Positions 10,444-19,897 of a stretch of 64,000 nt of DNA are shown here, piece after piece. Location: assembly GCF_023715155.1 (NCBI RefSeq), contig NZ_JAMBNQ010000020.1, positions 21,740 through 85,739 on the forward strand. The letters run 5' to 3'. The stretch's first letter is position 1. The number at the start of each line of letters is the position of its first letter. Below the pieces are notes generated by a model. That model was not told where the DNA came from. It was given only the letters and a program-made list of their open reading frames with translations, and searched no databases. The position numbers were made by a program, and so were the translations under genes. Source of the stretch: Neobacillus mesonae (GTDB taxonomy: Bacteria; Bacillota; Bacilli; Bacillales; Cytobacillaceae).

Positions 10444-11520
10444 TTAGATCCTTACGTAATTGGATGCAAGGAGTTCATTATAGAATTGATCGAATTGTTC
10501 TAAGTTCATTTGCTGCTGAGCATCAGATAAGGCAACAGCAGGATCTGGGTGAACCTCAGCCATTACGCCGTCTGCTCCAACTGCAATTGCTGCTTTTGCA
10601 CAAGGAAGAAGCAAATCTCTTCTGCCTGTAGAATGAGTAACATCAACCATAACTGGCAAGTGTGTCTCTTGTTTTAGAATTGGAACGGCAGAAATATCAA
10701 GTGTGTTTCTTGTTGCGCGTTCATATGTTCTAATACCGCGTTCACAAAGAATAATTTGTCCATTCCCCTGTGCCATAATATATTCTGCTGCATTGATAAA
10801 TTCTTCGATTGTAGCAGCTAGTCCTCGCTTCAATAAAACTGGTTTATTAACTGCCCCAGCGGCCTTTAATAATTCAAAGTTTTGCATATTGCGAGCTCCA
10901 ATTTGAATGACATCCAAGTACTCTGCTGCCATTTCAATATCTGCTGGGTTCACAATTTCACTGATAACAGCCATATCAAATTCAGTTGCAACCCGTTTTA
11001 GAATTTTTAAGCCTTCTACACCCAAACCTTGGAAATCATATGGAGAAGTTCTTGGTTTGTATGCACCGCCGCGTAATAGCTTTAAGCCTTTTTCTTTCAT
11101 TGCTTTTGCAACAGTTGCCACTTGCTCGTAAGATTCTACTGCACATGGACCGAAAACAAAGTGCTGTTTGCCGTCACCGATATTTTCACCCTTTAAGTTA
11201 ATAATGGTATCTTCCGGCTTTTTCTTTCTTGATACAAGTAATGCTTTTTTGTGATCATCCTTTTGTAAATCAAGGCCAGCTTTGAAGATTTCTTTAAAGA
11301 TATGGTCAATTGTAGCATTGTCGAAAGGACCATCATTACTTTGCTTTATCTTATCAAGCATCATTCTTTCGCGAACTGGATCAAAACGAAAGACACCCTG
11401 GCTTCCTTTTACCTGTCCAATATCTTGGACGAGCTGGGCCCTTTCATTGATTAACCTCAACAGTTCCAAGTTTACTTCATCCACGCGTTCTCTCAACTGA
11501 TCTAATTCATTATTGCCCAT
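10444..11520 (-). CDS. aroA: Bifunctional chorismate mutase / DAHP synthase
   Basis: The N-terminal AroQ-type chorismate mutase domain (about residues 1-85) is fused to DAHP synthase, which condenses PEP and erythrose-4-phosphate in the first step of aromatic amino-acid synthesis; the mutase domain also serves as the feedback sensor in Bacillus. DAHP synthase signatures include [49 protein letters not shown] and [12 protein letters not shown]. Start 11520 (MGNNELDQL) follows GGATGGGG and gives 358 residues, as in B. subtilis AroA. The upstream ATG at 11532 lies inside the ribosome site. Confidence 0.96.
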   Translation of the reverse strand: MGNNELDQLRERVDEVNLELLRLINERAQLVQDIGQVKGSQGVFRFDPVRERMMLDKIKQSNDGPFDNATIDHIFKEIFKAGLDLQKDDHKKALLVSRKKKPEDTIINLKGENIGDGKQHFVFGPCAVESYEQVATVAKAMKEKGLKLLRGGAYKPRTSPYDFQGLGVEGLKILKRVATEFDMAVISEIVNPADIEMAAEYLDVIQIGARNMQNFELLKAAGAVNKPVLLKRGLAATIEEFINAAEYIMAQGNGQIILCERGIRTYERATRNTLDISAVPILKQETHLPVMVDVTHSTGRRDLLLPCAKAAIAVGADGVMAEVHPDPAVALSDAQQQMNLEQFDQFYNELLASNYVRI

Positions 11521-11621
11521 ATTCGTCCCCATCCTTTCATTGCAAATCAGAATTACATGTTAACTGACTCACAAACACATATATTTTTAATTTTAAAACA
11601 ATTTTTGTAATATTAGGGTTT

Positions 11622-11650
11622 ATTATAACTGAAAAAAATTTCTTTGTCAC
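11622..11650 (-). promoter_or_regulatory. SigA-type promoter of aroA
   Basis: On the minus strand GTGACA (-35, 11650-11645), a 17-base spacer and TATAAT (-10, 11627-11622). It leaves a leader of about 95 bases before aroA. Confidence 0.75.
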
Positions 11651-11668
11651 CTATTTTTCCTTTATTTC

Positions 11669-11693
11669 TTAAACGCTTTTAAGCGTTAAAGCC
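11669..11693. promoter_or_regulatory. Palindrome upstream of the aroA promoter, cre-like
   Basis: AAACGCTTTTAAGCGTT is an almost perfect dyad that contains an AAACGCTT core like that of cre sites. It lies about 20 bases upstream of the aroA -35. A CcpA or other repressor site is possible but unproven; it could also be a weak hairpin. Confidence 0.35.
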
Positions 11694-11778
11694 TTTTGAT
11701 TATATTGAATTATAATATGAATCAATCCACAAGTTGGTGAGCCTTTTATTCAGTTAAATTAGGATCTTCATACCTAAC

Positions 11779-12111
11779 TTAGCTATTTTCCATTAGTGCA
11801 TTGATTAGAGATTTATTTGTAATTTTCCAATGTGATGCATTCCATACAGCTTTCCCATCTGAAAACAAAATTGCCTGCGGGGATTCATGTTTGATTTGGA
11901 AGTGATCAGCTATTTCCGTTGATAATGGACGTGATTCCTGTACAGCAAGATAATAACTTGGTATCTCTTCATGCTCTGCCGCAAACTTCTCATATTCTTT
12001 ATAGGCGGCCTGGCTGATTGGACATGTAAGGCTGTGTTTCAAAAAATAAAATCGGTCCTCATCCTTTAATAAATCATTAAATTGTTCAATGGTATCAACT
12101 TTTTTAATCAT
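11779..12111 (-). CDS. ytxJ: YtxJ/BrxC, monothiol bacilliredoxin-type thioredoxin-fold protein
   Basis: Small cytosolic thioredoxin-fold protein of 110 residues with a single redox cysteine in TCPIS (about residues 29-33). BrxC family members act in the bacillithiol redox system. The cis-proline region ESPQAILF is present. It is third in ytxG-ytxH-ytxJ, as in B. subtilis, but here a strong hairpin precedes it, so its expression may be lower than that of the first two genes. Confidence 0.9.
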   Translation of the reverse strand: MIKKVDTIEQFNDLLKDEDRFYFLKHSLTCPISQAAYKEYEKFAAEHEEIPSYYLAVQESRPLSTEIADHFQIKHESPQAILFSDGKAVWNASHWKITNKSLINALMENS

Positions 12112-12128
12112 TCCAAAGCCTCCAATTC

Positions 12129-12172
12129 AAAAAATAAACGATGAAGTCATTTTATCACTTCACCGTTTATAT
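12129..12172 (-). terminator. Terminator or attenuator between ytxH and ytxJ
   Basis: On the minus strand, TAAACGGTGAAGT pairs with ACTTCATCGTTTA around a 9-base loop, followed by TTTTTT. It sits inside the ytxGHJ order and should partly insulate ytxJ. Confidence 0.8.
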
Positions 12173-12202
12173 AACAATAAAACTGAACTTTCTTAACCAA
12201 AT

Positions 12203-12697
12203 TTACAATTTGATCCTATTTTCTTCTTCATCAAAGGCCACTTGAGCTTCCATTAATTTTTTTCTAATGGCCTCATCATCAGAAGCACCTTTACTCTCTT
12301 GTTTTTTAGAATCCGCTTTTCCAGTGCCTCCAATAGGGATAAAGCGAATTTCCCTTTCATTCTTATTTTCAGTTGCTTCCCTGTTTGAAGCTTTTTCTTT
12401 AACTTTGTTGATTAAGTCTGAAGATTGATGAACGATTTCTTGAGAAAAAGATGAAGTTTTGGCAGCCAATTCATTTCCTTTATTTTTCATCGTTTCGCCT
12501 AATTTTCCTGTTTTGTTCACAATGGAACCCGTATTACTGCTAATCTTATTACGAATGTCTTTTCCGCTTTTTGGCGCAAACAGAAGGGCACAAGCGGCTC
12601 CAACTACTCCCCCAATAATTGCCCCAAGCAAAAAGCTGCTGGAATCCTCATTCCGGTTTTGATTAATTTCCCGTGATTCATATTCTCGATTAGACAA
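12203..12697 (-). CDS. ytxH: YtxH-domain general stress protein
   Basis: 164 residues with a TTG start after GGAGCTGAG. The N-terminal half holds the YtxH hallmark: a glycine-rich membrane segment FLLGAIIGGVVGAACALLFAPKSGKDIR (about residues 21-48, listed here as one known motif in two parts: FLLGAIIGGVVGAA, CALLFAPKSGKDIR). The rest is charged and helical. Molecular function is unknown; in B. subtilis the ytxGHJ operon is induced by general stress. It lies 21 bases after ytxG. Confidence 0.88.
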   Translation of the reverse strand: MSNREYESREINQNRNEDSSSFLLGAIIGGVVGAACALLFAPKSGKDIRNKISSNTGSIVNKTGKLGETMKNKGNELAAKTSSFSQEIVHQSSDLINKVKEKASNREATENKNEREIRFIPIGGTGKADSKKQESKGASDDEAIRKKLMEAQVAFDEEENRIKL

Positions 12698-12718
12698 ATC
12701 TCTCAGCTCCTTTTTTAT

Positions 12719-13189
12719 TTAATATGAACGAACTTTCTGCTTTACTTGGATACTTTCTTCCTTCTTAGTTTCTTTTGCTTCTTTTCTTTCTCTCCATTTT
12801 TCCTTTAGTTCCAAAATAACATTACTCCACTGAATAATTTGTGAAACCTTTTCTTTACTTTCTTCCACCTGCTTGTCCACTGTCTTCGTAATGTTTTGTA
12901 AGGTCCCATTAAAGTTAGAAACCGTTTCGCCAACCCCTTTTACCGCATCTACAACACTGTTTAATTTTGCTGACTTTTGACCAACATCATCTGCCAGTGC
13001 ATTCGTCTTCTGTAAAAGTAAAGTGGTTTCTCTTGTTACTCCATCAAGCTGCCCCTCAACACCTTTTAACGTATCAGAGACACTATCAAGTGTTCTTTGA
13101 AGAGATTTAAGAGTTTTAGATATATAAATCACCAGTACCAAAAATGCTACAGCAATCAAGGCTACGCTTAAATATAAAATTATTTGCAT
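12719..13189 (-). CDS. ytxG: YtxG, DUF948 membrane-anchored coiled-coil protein
   Basis: 156 residues. One N-terminal membrane helix (about residues 3-24) is followed by a long heptad-like region ([19 protein letters not shown]...) and a Lys/Glu-rich tail, matching the DUF948 family. Function is unknown. First gene of the ytxGHJ operon. Confidence 0.88.
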   Translation of the reverse strand: MQIILYLSVALIAVAFLVLVIYISKTLKSLQRTLDSVSDTLKGVEGQLDGVTRETTLLLQKTNALADDVGQKSAKLNSVVDAVKGVGETVSNFNGTLQNITKTVDKQVEESKEKVSQIIQWSNVILELKEKWRERKEAKETKKEESIQVKQKVRSY

Positions 13190-13226
13190 CGTTCAACCTC
13201 CTGCTTAATCTCTCTTTCTTTATGTA

Positions 13227-13252
13227 TTACCCAATTATGTGAGAATCTACAC
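13227..13252 (-). promoter_or_regulatory. Possible SigB promoter of ytxGHJ
   Basis: On the minus strand GTGTAG, a 14-base spacer and GGGTAA resemble the SigB consensus (GTTTAA/GGGTAT). B. subtilis ytxG is a known SigB-dependent gene. Only four of six -35 positions match, so this is a suggestion. Confidence 0.4.
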
Positions 13253-13329
13253 ATTAATGCTTTTCCTTACTACTTCCATATATTTGTCTTGTTTTCCTGC
13301 AAACAGAATAAAATTTTTATATGACCTTA

Positions 13330-13366
13330 AAATATTGAAAGGATGCCACAACCTGTTGGCATCCCC
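13330..13366 (-). terminator. Terminator of murC
   Basis: GGATGCCA (13341-13348) pairs with TGGCATCC (13357-13364). On the minus strand it is followed by TTTCAATATTTT. Confidence 0.8.
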
Positions 13367-13370
13367 TTCA

Positions 13371-14669
13371 TTACACTAGCTGCTTTTCATAAGCTTCCTG
13401 GAACTTTTGGATATCTCCAGCTCCCATAAACAGAATGACACTTTGATCATGCTGTTTTAAGACGGAAGTATTTTCTTCTTTGAGAATTTCCGAAAATGGG
13501 ACTTTCTCCTGTAAATCCTTAATTGATAATTTCCCGTGATTTTCTCGGGCTGAGCCAAAAATCTCACATAGATATGTTTTATCTGCCAAACTTAATGCCT
13601 CGGCAAAATCTTCAAGAAATGCCTGTGTACGAGTAAAAGTATGCGGCTGAAAAACTGCTATGATCTCTTTATCTGGATATTTTTGCTTAGCAGAATCTAT
13701 AGTTGCTTTAATCTCAGTTGGATGATGGGCATAATCATCAATTAGAATCTGACTTCCAACCCTTTTTTCTGAAAATCTCCTTTTAACTCCCTGGAAAGTT
13801 GCCAATCGCTCCTTCACCATCTCAACATTCATTTCATCATAGTGGCATAAACCTATAACAGCTAATGCATTTAAGACATTATGATCACCAAATGTTGGAA
13901 TTAAAAAGGTATTATAGAATGTATTTCGAATAAATACATCAAAGCTGGTTCCATCCGTTGTTTTAACAATATTTTTAGCTTGATAATCATTTCCCTCATC
14001 AAAACCGTAAAACACAACAGGAACCTTTGCTTGAATTTTTTGAAGCTGCTCGTCATCACCACAGGCAAATATTGCTTTCTTTACCTGAAACGCCATTTCT
14101 TGAAATGCGGAAAAGACATCATCAATATTGGCAAAATAATCAGGGTGATCGAAATCAATATTTGTCATGATGGCATAGTCTGGAAAATAAGAAAGAAAAT
14201 GTCTTCTATACTCACATGCCTCAAAGACAAAGTATTCTGCCCCTTCCTCCCCTTTTCCTGTTCCGTCACCTATTAAGAATGAGGTAGGCTTCATTCCCGA
14301 AATTACATGGGCCAGTAATCCTGTTGTTGACGTTTTTCCATGAGCACCGGTTATGGCAATACTAGTGAAATTCTGCATAAAATCGCCTAAAAACCGATGG
14401 TACCGTACGATAGGAAGTCCAAGCTTCATAGCTTCTTGAATTTCCTCATGTGTATCAGGAAATGCATTTCCTGCAATAATTGTCATCCCAGGTTTAATAT
14501 TTTCCTTTTGAAAAGGAAGAATCGTAATCCCTGACTTTTCAAGAGCATCCTGCGTAAAAAAGTGCTTTTCAACATCGGAGCCTTGTACTTCATATTTCAT
14601 ATCATGCAGCACTTGCGCAAGTGCACTCATTCCTGACCCCTTTATACCCACAAAATGGTAAATAGTCAT
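13371..14669 (-). CDS. murC: UDP-N-acetylmuramate-L-alanine ligase
   Basis: Adds L-alanine to UDP-MurNAc, the first peptide-building step of the murein precursor, in the cytosol. Start 14669 ([15 protein letters not shown]) follows TTGGAGG and gives 432 residues, identical to B. subtilis MurC; the frame is open seven codons further. N-terminal nucleotide fold GIKGSGM, the ATP P-loop [10 protein letters not shown] (about residue 108), the Mur central motifs [11 protein letters not shown] and NIDFDHPDY, and the C-terminal YAHHPTEI are all present. It lies downstream of sftA. Confidence 0.97.
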   Translation of the reverse strand: MTIYHFVGIKGSGMSALAQVLHDMKYEVQGSDVEKHFFTQDALEKSGITILPFQKENIKPGMTIIAGNAFPDTHEEIQEAMKLGLPIVRYHRFLGDFMQNFTSIAITGAHGKTSTTGLLAHVISGMKPTSFLIGDGTGKGEEGAEYFVFEACEYRRHFLSYFPDYAIMTNIDFDHPDYFANIDDVFSAFQEMAFQVKKAIFACGDDEQLQKIQAKVPVVFYGFDEGNDYQAKNIVKTTDGTSFDVFIRNTFYNTFLIPTFGDHNVLNALAVIGLCHYDEMNVEMVKERLATFQGVKRRFSEKRVGSQILIDDYAHHPTEIKATIDSAKQKYPDKEIIAVFQPHTFTRTQAFLEDFAEALSLADKTYLCEIFGSARENHGKLSIKDLQEKVPFSEILKEENTSVLKQHDQSVILFMGAGDIQKFQEAYEKQLV

Positions 14670-14894
14670 AGAAGAACCTCCAACCAACATAATACTGTAA
14701 AACAGTATATGACATCTGTCTGTATTTGCTAATAATTGAAACCTGCATTTTTAAAACACTATTTATTATATTAACTCATATTTCAATATTATAGCATTGT
14801 TCATTTGTAAAAACTATTTTGATACGCTGGCACAAATCTGCCAGTTCTAACATCATTCTTATTATTTGTTCATGTCATTAAAGAATACTATCGA

Positions 14895-17552
14895 TTATAC
14901 ATTATAACTTGCTTCTTGGATTGCCTCCAAATCGGATTCTGAAATCAATACTTCACGAGGCTTGCTGCCATTTGCACTTGTAATGTATCCATTTTGTTCA
15001 AAGCTGTCCATCAACCTTGCTGCACGGTTATAACCAATTTTAAACCGACGCTGCAGGCTTGAGGTGGAAGCAACCCCTTGGTCAACAATAAATTCACATG
15101 CCTCAAAGAACAGCTCATCCTCTTCTTCCGTTACCTGTGCCTTTTTTAATAATTCTTCCTGCTCAAATAAATAATCTGGTGCCTGCTGCTCTCTGACGTG
15201 TCCAACTACAAGATCAATTTCTTCATCAGATACAAATGTACCTTGCAGACGGATTGGTTTTGATGAGCCATTTTCTAAGAACAGCATGTCGCCCCGTCCT
15301 AATAATTTCTCCGCACCGCTAATATCAATAATGGTCCGGGAATCAACCTGTGATGACACCGAGAATGCAATACGGGTTGGAATATTGGCTTTAATTAGTC
15401 CGGTGATAACATCTACAGAAGGCCTTTGGGTTGCGATTATTAAATGAATCCCACAGGCCCTGGCTTTTTGAGCTATACGGCAAATCGCTTCCTCTACATC
15501 AGCCGGAGACATCATCATCAAATCAGCCAGTTCATCAATGATGATGACGATATACGGAAGTTTATCGGAATATTGCTTATGCTCCATAGCCAGTTCATTA
15601 AACCGACTTATGTCACGAACACCTGTATGGGCAAATAATTCATAACGCCGTTCCATCTCGTCGACAGCCCATTTCAAGGCAGCCGTTGCAGCTTTCACAT
15701 CCGTTATTACAGGACTGACAAGGTGTGGAATCCGATTATACGGTGCGAGTTCGACCATTTTTGGATCGATAAGCAGCAAGCGCAAATCCTCAGGTAATGC
15801 CTTATATAACAAACTGATTAGAATTGAATTTACACAAACACTTTTCCCAGAACCTGTTGCTCCGGCAATCAAGCCGTGCGGCATCTTTTTTAAATCCGTC
15901 ACAATTGGCTTTCCTGCAATATCAAGACCAAGAACGGCTGTTAACGGTGAAGCAGATTCTTCAAAAGTACGGGTTTGAATGATTTCACTTATTTGTACCG
16001 GCCTTGAAATTTGATTAGGCACTTCAATCCCGATTGTGTGCTTTCCTGGAATAGGTGCTTCCATCCGGATATCCCTTGCAGCAAGGCTTAATTTAATATC
16101 ATCACTAAGATTGGTAATTTTGTTGACCTTTACGCCTGGCTCCGGCTGGACTTCAAACCTAGTTACTGCAGGACCTTGTGTAACATTCACAACACCGGCA
16201 CTAACATTAAAGTTTTGCAGCGTTTGATTTAGTAGCTCTTGCTGTTGATCCAGCCACTCCGTATCTTTCCCTTTCGAAACCGGAGGCTTTAACAAACCAT
16301 AGTCAGGAAAGGTGTAATGGGCTTCGTCATCAGATTGTTTAACCCCATCCACGTTCTTAATCTGCTGCACATTTGATTCTTGAACAAGTACCGGTATTGG
16401 TTCTATGCTTGATTCTTGGACGGTAACCGGTATTGGTTCTTCGCTTGATTCTTGAACTGTAACGGCTATTGGTTCTTCACTTGATTCTTGAACAGCAACC
16501 GCTATTGGTTCTTCACTTGATTCTTGAACTGTAACGGCTATTGGTTCTTCACTTGATTCTTGTACAGCAACCGGTATTGGTTTTTGTTCCGTTGGTGTTT
16601 CTTTCTGCGTTTCCAGAGATTTTTGTTCGTTCGCATTCGGCTTGGTTCTTCTTGTCTGCTTGTGCCAATCCCATTTTTGCTTATCCTGTTTTAACATCAT
16701 CACATTAAACGGCAAATGCGATCTTTCAGACCTGGCTGACCTTCTTTTTTCAATATTTTCCTCTTTTAAAAATGGTTCATCATTTTTTTCTTTAAGGACA
16801 TCCACCTTATTCTCTGTTTTTTCCTGATGGGAAACGGGCTCTTCATATGTATTTTCAAGATCATAATCTCTTTCAGCTCGTTCTAACGCTTCAGTTAAAA
16901 CATCCGAAATTCCCTTGTTCTGTTCAGCAATTGTTACAGCTGCCTCTAGTTCAGTCTGCATCTGAATATCCTTTTCTGCCTCTTGTTCAGTCTGCATCTG
17001 AATATCCTTTTCTGCCTCTTGTTCAGTCTGCATCTGAATATCCTTTTCTGCCTCTTGTTCAGTCTGCATCTGAATATCTTTTTCTGCCTTTTCTTCAATA
17101 ACTTGCTGTGATTCGGCTTCTGATTGCAAAAAATGGCTTAATTCATGCTCTACGATGGCAGTTGATTTTTTTCGCCGATGAAACCCAAACACCGGTGATG
17201 GAATTTCAGTCGGATGGAATGGACCATGAATTTTTGGCTGAGGCTGCTCTTTTTTTATTTTTGGCGGGTCAGCCTCTTTAGAACTCATTTTACTTTGATT
17301 GGTACTGCTTTTTTCAGCCTGACTATTTTTTCGGCTTTTTGGTCTTTCTTCCCTGGGTGTTGTTTTACTAAACATCATTGATGAAGAAGAAGGTCCTTTA
17401 GGATATTGATAAGAAACTTTAACATCAACATCTTTTACATAGTCATCTGGCGGTGATAAGTCTCCCGTTTTATCATTATGAAAAAAACGTTCCTCAAATT
17501 CATCTTCACCGTCTTTTTTTAACTTTTGAAATAAGTTTTGGATCCAGCTCAA
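14895..17552 (-). CDS. sftA: DNA translocase SftA (FtsK/SpoIIIE family)
   Basis: Septum-associated soluble DNA pump that clears chromosomal DNA from the division site. I take the TTG at 17552 (MSWIQNLF...), because related SftA proteins begin MSW and neither upstream candidate has a ribosome site; that gives 885 residues. A long acidic, low-complexity linker precedes a C-terminal motor with FtsK alpha/beta domain, Walker A GATGSGKSV, Walker B IIIIDELADLMM and a winged-helix gamma domain (QRRFKIGYNRAARLMD). No membrane helices, which separates it from SpoIIIE. The linker holds two arrays of 12-residue repeats. Confidence 0.93.
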   Translation of the reverse strand: MSWIQNLFQKLKKDGEDEFEERFFHNDKTGDLSPPDDYVKDVDVKVSYQYPKGPSSSSMMFSKTTPREERPKSRKNSQAEKSSTNQSKMSSKEADPPKIKKEQPQPKIHGPFHPTEIPSPVFGFHRRKKSTAIVEHELSHFLQSEAESQQVIEEKAEKDIQMQTEQEAEKDIQMQTEQEAEKDIQMQTEQEAEKDIQMQTELEAAVTIAEQNKGISDVLTEALERAERDYDLENTYEEPVSHQEKTENKVDVLKEKNDEPFLKEENIEKRRSARSERSHLPFNVMMLKQDKQKWDWHKQTRRTKPNANEQKSLETQKETPTEQKPIPVAVQESSEEPIAVTVQESSEEPIAVAVQESSEEPIAVTVQESSEEPIPVTVQESSIEPIPVLVQESNVQQIKNVDGVKQSDDEAHYTFPDYGLLKPPVSKGKDTEWLDQQQELLNQTLQNFNVSAGVVNVTQGPAVTRFEVQPEPGVKVNKITNLSDDIKLSLAARDIRMEAPIPGKHTIGIEVPNQISRPVQISEIIQTRTFEESASPLTAVLGLDIAGKPIVTDLKKMPHGLIAGATGSGKSVCVNSILISLLYKALPEDLRLLLIDPKMVELAPYNRIPHLVSPVITDVKAATAALKWAVDEMERRYELFAHTGVRDISRFNELAMEHKQYSDKLPYIVIIIDELADLMMMSPADVEEAICRIAQKARACGIHLIIATQRPSVDVITGLIKANIPTRIAFSVSSQVDSRTIIDISGAEKLLGRGDMLFLENGSSKPIRLQGTFVSDEEIDLVVGHVREQQAPDYLFEQEELLKKAQVTEEEDELFFEACEFIVDQGVASTSSLQRRFKIGYNRAARLMDSFEQNGYITSANGSKPREVLISESDLEAIQEASYNV
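16375..16590 (-). repeat. Six tandem 36-base repeats in sftA (VQESSEEPIAVT units)
   Basis: Six consecutive 36-base units encode variants of VQESSEEPIAV(T/A). Inner units are nearly identical at the DNA level (those at 16447 and 16519 identical to each other), outer ones diverged, suggesting recent expansion in the linker. Confidence 0.9.
16951..17094 (-). repeat. Four tandem 36-base repeats in sftA (EAEKDIQMQTEQ units)
   Basis: Four 36-base units encode EAEKDIQMQTEQ. The first three units are identical in DNA apart from edge positions. Same 12-residue period as the second array in this gene. Confidence 0.92.
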
Positions 17553-17664
17553 AACTATCACTCTTTCTACTTCATCTATCATTCTATTTTAACAGCATTT
17601 TTATTTTTTTCGACACATTTCTGTAGAATTAGTCAAATTCTCTTATTTTCTGAATTGACCAATG

Positions 17665-17692
17665 TAAAAAGGACCAAATATATGGTCCTCTC
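17665..17692 (-). terminator. Terminator-like hairpin upstream of sftA
   Basis: GGACCATATATTTGGTCC on the minus strand followed by TTTTT. It would end transcripts coming from ytpQ. Confidence 0.75.
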
Positions 17693-17694
17693 CC

Positions 17695-17822
17695 TGTTTT
17701 ATCCCGCATTAACGGGCAGCAAGCCCCCGTTTCATGGCTTAGCATAAGCAGGAAGTATAAGCGGGGGCAACTGCTGGTTCAACTAAAAATCAGTGGAGAT
17801 GACACCTCCCTGCTGATTGTAG
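17695..17822 (-). other. Structured GC-rich intergenic block between ytpQ and sftA
   Basis: On the minus strand three hairpins follow one another: ATCAG..GGAG..CTCC..CTGAT (17817-17789), GCCCCCG (17768-17762) pairing with CGGGGGC (17729-17723) with CAGCA/TGCTG extending it, and CCCG/CGGG (17716-17703). No reading frame is apparent. It could be an interspersed repeat or a structured RNA in the ytpQ 3' region. Confidence 0.4.
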
Positions 17823-17829
17823 TTACAGT

Positions 17830-18618
17830 TTATTTGTTTTTCCCAAGGATGAAAATAGGCTCTAATTCACCATTTTCATAATAAAAGGATAATGCCGTAA
17901 TCGGTACATGCCCGCTTGCAAAAAAGCTCATTGTCATTTGTGCAAGTACATCATACCCTCGATCATTACGAACATCTGCAATAATCAATACATCCTGATG
18001 TGGAACAGCCAATACCATTTTTCCTTCAATTTTCTTTTCAATCTCATTCAAGAAGCCTTTATTTAAAATCCGGCTTGCATCATAACCATCATTCGTGTTT
18101 AAAAAATAGAAAATGTTCCCTGCCACCTGATCTTCTTTTAAAGAAGTTGATAAAGATCTTACATTAAACAAAGCAATTTCTTTTATCCTATTCGTATCCC
18201 AGCCCTCTTTTTCAAGAAGTTTTGAATCAATTAACCGATATGTTTTCCCCATATCATATGCATAATAAATTCTTGTTTCAGCGGTATGATCATCTGTTAA
18301 AAAACGAATACCCTCTTTTGATTCTAGTGGAAATGAAGTAGAGCGAATGACTGGGAAAATTCTCTTCTCATGGTCATTTAATTGAATAGGGCTTTCCATT
18401 GCCTTTAGACCCTCTTCTACATAATAGACAACTTCTTCAATAGCCTTTTCCTTTTCGGTATGCCACTTTGCCACAATATTTGAAATGGATACGGTTATTC
18501 CTTTTCCGGCCTTTGCACTTTCAATTCGCAGTTCATCTTTCTCACGGTCATAGGAAATGATTCTGTCTTCGCCCGAAAAGCGTGACTCTAATTCACGTTT
18601 CATTTTTATACTATCCAT
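17830..18618 (-). CDS. ytpQ: YtpQ, DUF1444 family protein
   Basis: 262-residue cytosolic protein of unknown function, matching B. subtilis YtpQ in family and position. I chose ATG 18618 ([10 protein letters not shown]) because it lies 6 bases after AGGAGG; the ATG at 18624 abuts that box. No membrane segment or catalytic motif is recognisable. Next upstream gene on the strand is the thioredoxin ytpP, with a terminator between them. Confidence 0.88.
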   Translation of the reverse strand: MDSIKMKRELESRFSGEDRIISYDREKDELRIESAKAGKGITVSISNIVAKWHTEKEKAIEEVVYYVEEGLKAMESPIQLNDHEKRIFPVIRSTSFPLESKEGIRFLTDDHTAETRIYYAYDMGKTYRLIDSKLLEKEGWDTNRIKEIALFNVRSLSTSLKEDQVAGNIFYFLNTNDGYDASRILNKGFLNEIEKKIEGKMVLAVPHQDVLIIADVRNDRGYDVLAQMTMSFFASGHVPITALSFYYENGELEPIFILGKNK

Positions 18619-18664
18619 CTTCATCCTCCTTTCATTTCGGAGTCATTTCTTTTTATTTTACATG

Positions 18665-18697
18665 AAAAAACCTCCTTCTCCAAAGGAAGGAGGTTTG
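18665..18697 (-). terminator. Terminator of ytpP
   Basis: AAACCTCCTTCC... pairs with GGAAGGAGGTTT; the minus strand continues into TTTTTT. Confidence 0.85.
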
Positions 18698-18700
18698 CCA

Positions 18701-19015
18701 TTATTTCAAGCCCTTAATAAAGTTTTCAATTTCTTCTTTTGTCTTTCTGTCCTTGCTGACAAATCTTCCAAGTTCTTTACCATCCTCAAAAGCAATAAAG
18801 CTAGGAATACCGAAAACATCCAGCTGTTGGCAAACATCAATATAATCATCACGGTCTACATGAATAAAAGTAAACTCTGGGAAATCTGATTCTATTTCAG
18901 GTAATACTGGTTCTATGAAACGGCAATCTGGACACCAGCCCGCAGAAAACATAAAAATGGTTTTTCCTTGATTACGAAGCTGCTCAAATTGCTCCATTGA
19001 TTCTAGATTTTTCAT
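18701..19015 (-). CDS. ytpP: Thioredoxin-like protein YtpP
   Basis: 104-residue cytosolic thioredoxin fold with a WCPDC active site (about residues 27-31) and a GIPSF cis-proline motif (about 69). A dithiol oxidoreductase role follows from these motifs; specific substrates are unknown. The 303 bases upstream (19016-19318) contain no gene, hairpin or repeat that I can support. Confidence 0.92.
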   Translation of the reverse strand: MKNLESMEQFEQLRNQGKTIFMFSAGWCPDCRFIEPVLPEIESDFPEFTFIHVDRDDYIDVCQQLDVFGIPSFIAFEDGKELGRFVSKDRKTKEEIENFIKGLK

Positions 19016-19318
19016 GTCAAAGCCTCCATCTGCCTTATTATTATTTAAGGTTCCTTCACATAATAGCAGTCTAAGGACCCATTAGTCCAACAAAAAGCAA
19101 TCATTGATTAAACGACATTCACTAATCCACAGGCACTCTCTTTGAAACTATTTCTTCGCTTTCCACACCCGTCTTGCCCCATAAAACACACTATACGGCT
19201 GTTTCTTTTCCGTCTTTGCTTATCTCTCTATGAGACTGTTCCTTCACGTTCACCGCCTGAACTGTCCCATAGATACTCCTTATAAGTTTGTTTTCTTAAC
19301 CTTCCATCATTTCAAAAA

Positions 19319-19840
19319 TCAGCGGCTATTATGTTTTTGCTGATAAGCAAATTGCCCTGCTAATAGATTTATTACATGGGTGAACATTTCTGCACGATTA
19401 ACCGCCTCATTTGTAAAGACACCGATAGCGCCTTCGTGTTTCCTTACATTTTTCTTTTTTACATAGTCCTCCATTACAGGTCCAAGTTCTTCACCAGAAC
19501 GCAGTCTTGATGCCACTTCCTCAGGAAGTAAAATCCGCGCACCACCGGCTATTATAGGTTCCATGCCCCTGGCTGCCAAGGCACCCCAGTTACACATCAA
19601 AAGACCATATGCCGTTTCTTGAACTCCCCCCTCAAGTCCAATGCCAATATCACCTTCCCCTTCACGAAGCGCACCTTCTGCCCTGTTGATTGCCCCCTTA
19701 ATCGTTTCTTCATCCAAAAAAGGCTGTCCACTTACTCCTGACGGGATATCAAGAGAAATGTATTGAGTGTCTTGATGAATAAAACTATTTTTTACCGCCT
19801 GAACTTTTGCCGGGTTCTTTGACCCAATGATGATTTTCAT
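19319..19840 (-). CDS. DUF84 family (YjjX-like) NTPase, probable inosine/xanthosine triphosphatase
   Basis: 173 residues from ATG 19840 (MKIIIGSKNPAKVQAV), which follows CGAGGAGATG; the frame extends 14 codons further without a ribosome site. SKNPAKVQAV, the Gly-rich GDIGIGLEGGV and CNWGALAA are typical of the DUF84/YjjX family, which hydrolyses non-canonical purine NTPs to clean the nucleotide pool. Activity is inferred from family. It follows ytoP on the strand but a terminator hairpin overlaps its leader. Confidence 0.85.
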   Translation of the reverse strand: MKIIIGSKNPAKVQAVKNSFIHQDTQYISLDIPSGVSGQPFLDEETIKGAINRAEGALREGEGDIGIGLEGGVQETAYGLLMCNWGALAARGMEPIIAGGARILLPEEVASRLRSGEELGPVMEDYVKKKNVRKHEGAIGVFTNEAVNRAEMFTHVINLLAGQFAYQQKHNSR

Positions 19841-19855
19841 TAAATTACATCTCCT

Positions 19856-19890
19856 CGTAAAAAAGAGAGGCAAGTTCTCCAATGCCTCCC
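19856..19890 (-). terminator. Terminator after ytoP, overlapping the DUF84 gene leader
   Basis: GAGGCA/TGCCTC stem (19867-19888) followed on the minus strand by TCTTTTTTAC. It lies only about 15 bases before the DUF84 ribosome site, so it could attenuate that gene. Confidence 0.75.
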
Positions 19891-19897
19891 TTTAACA

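Noticed and set aside
12459..12662. 67-codon plus-strand frame opposite ytxH
   Set aside because: Antisense shadow of the YtxH membrane segment; no ribosome site.
16847..17101. 84-codon plus-strand frame with repeated FLPLVQSASEYP units
   Set aside because: It is the antisense reading of the 36-base repeats of sftA; the periodicity is inherited from the real gene on the other strand.
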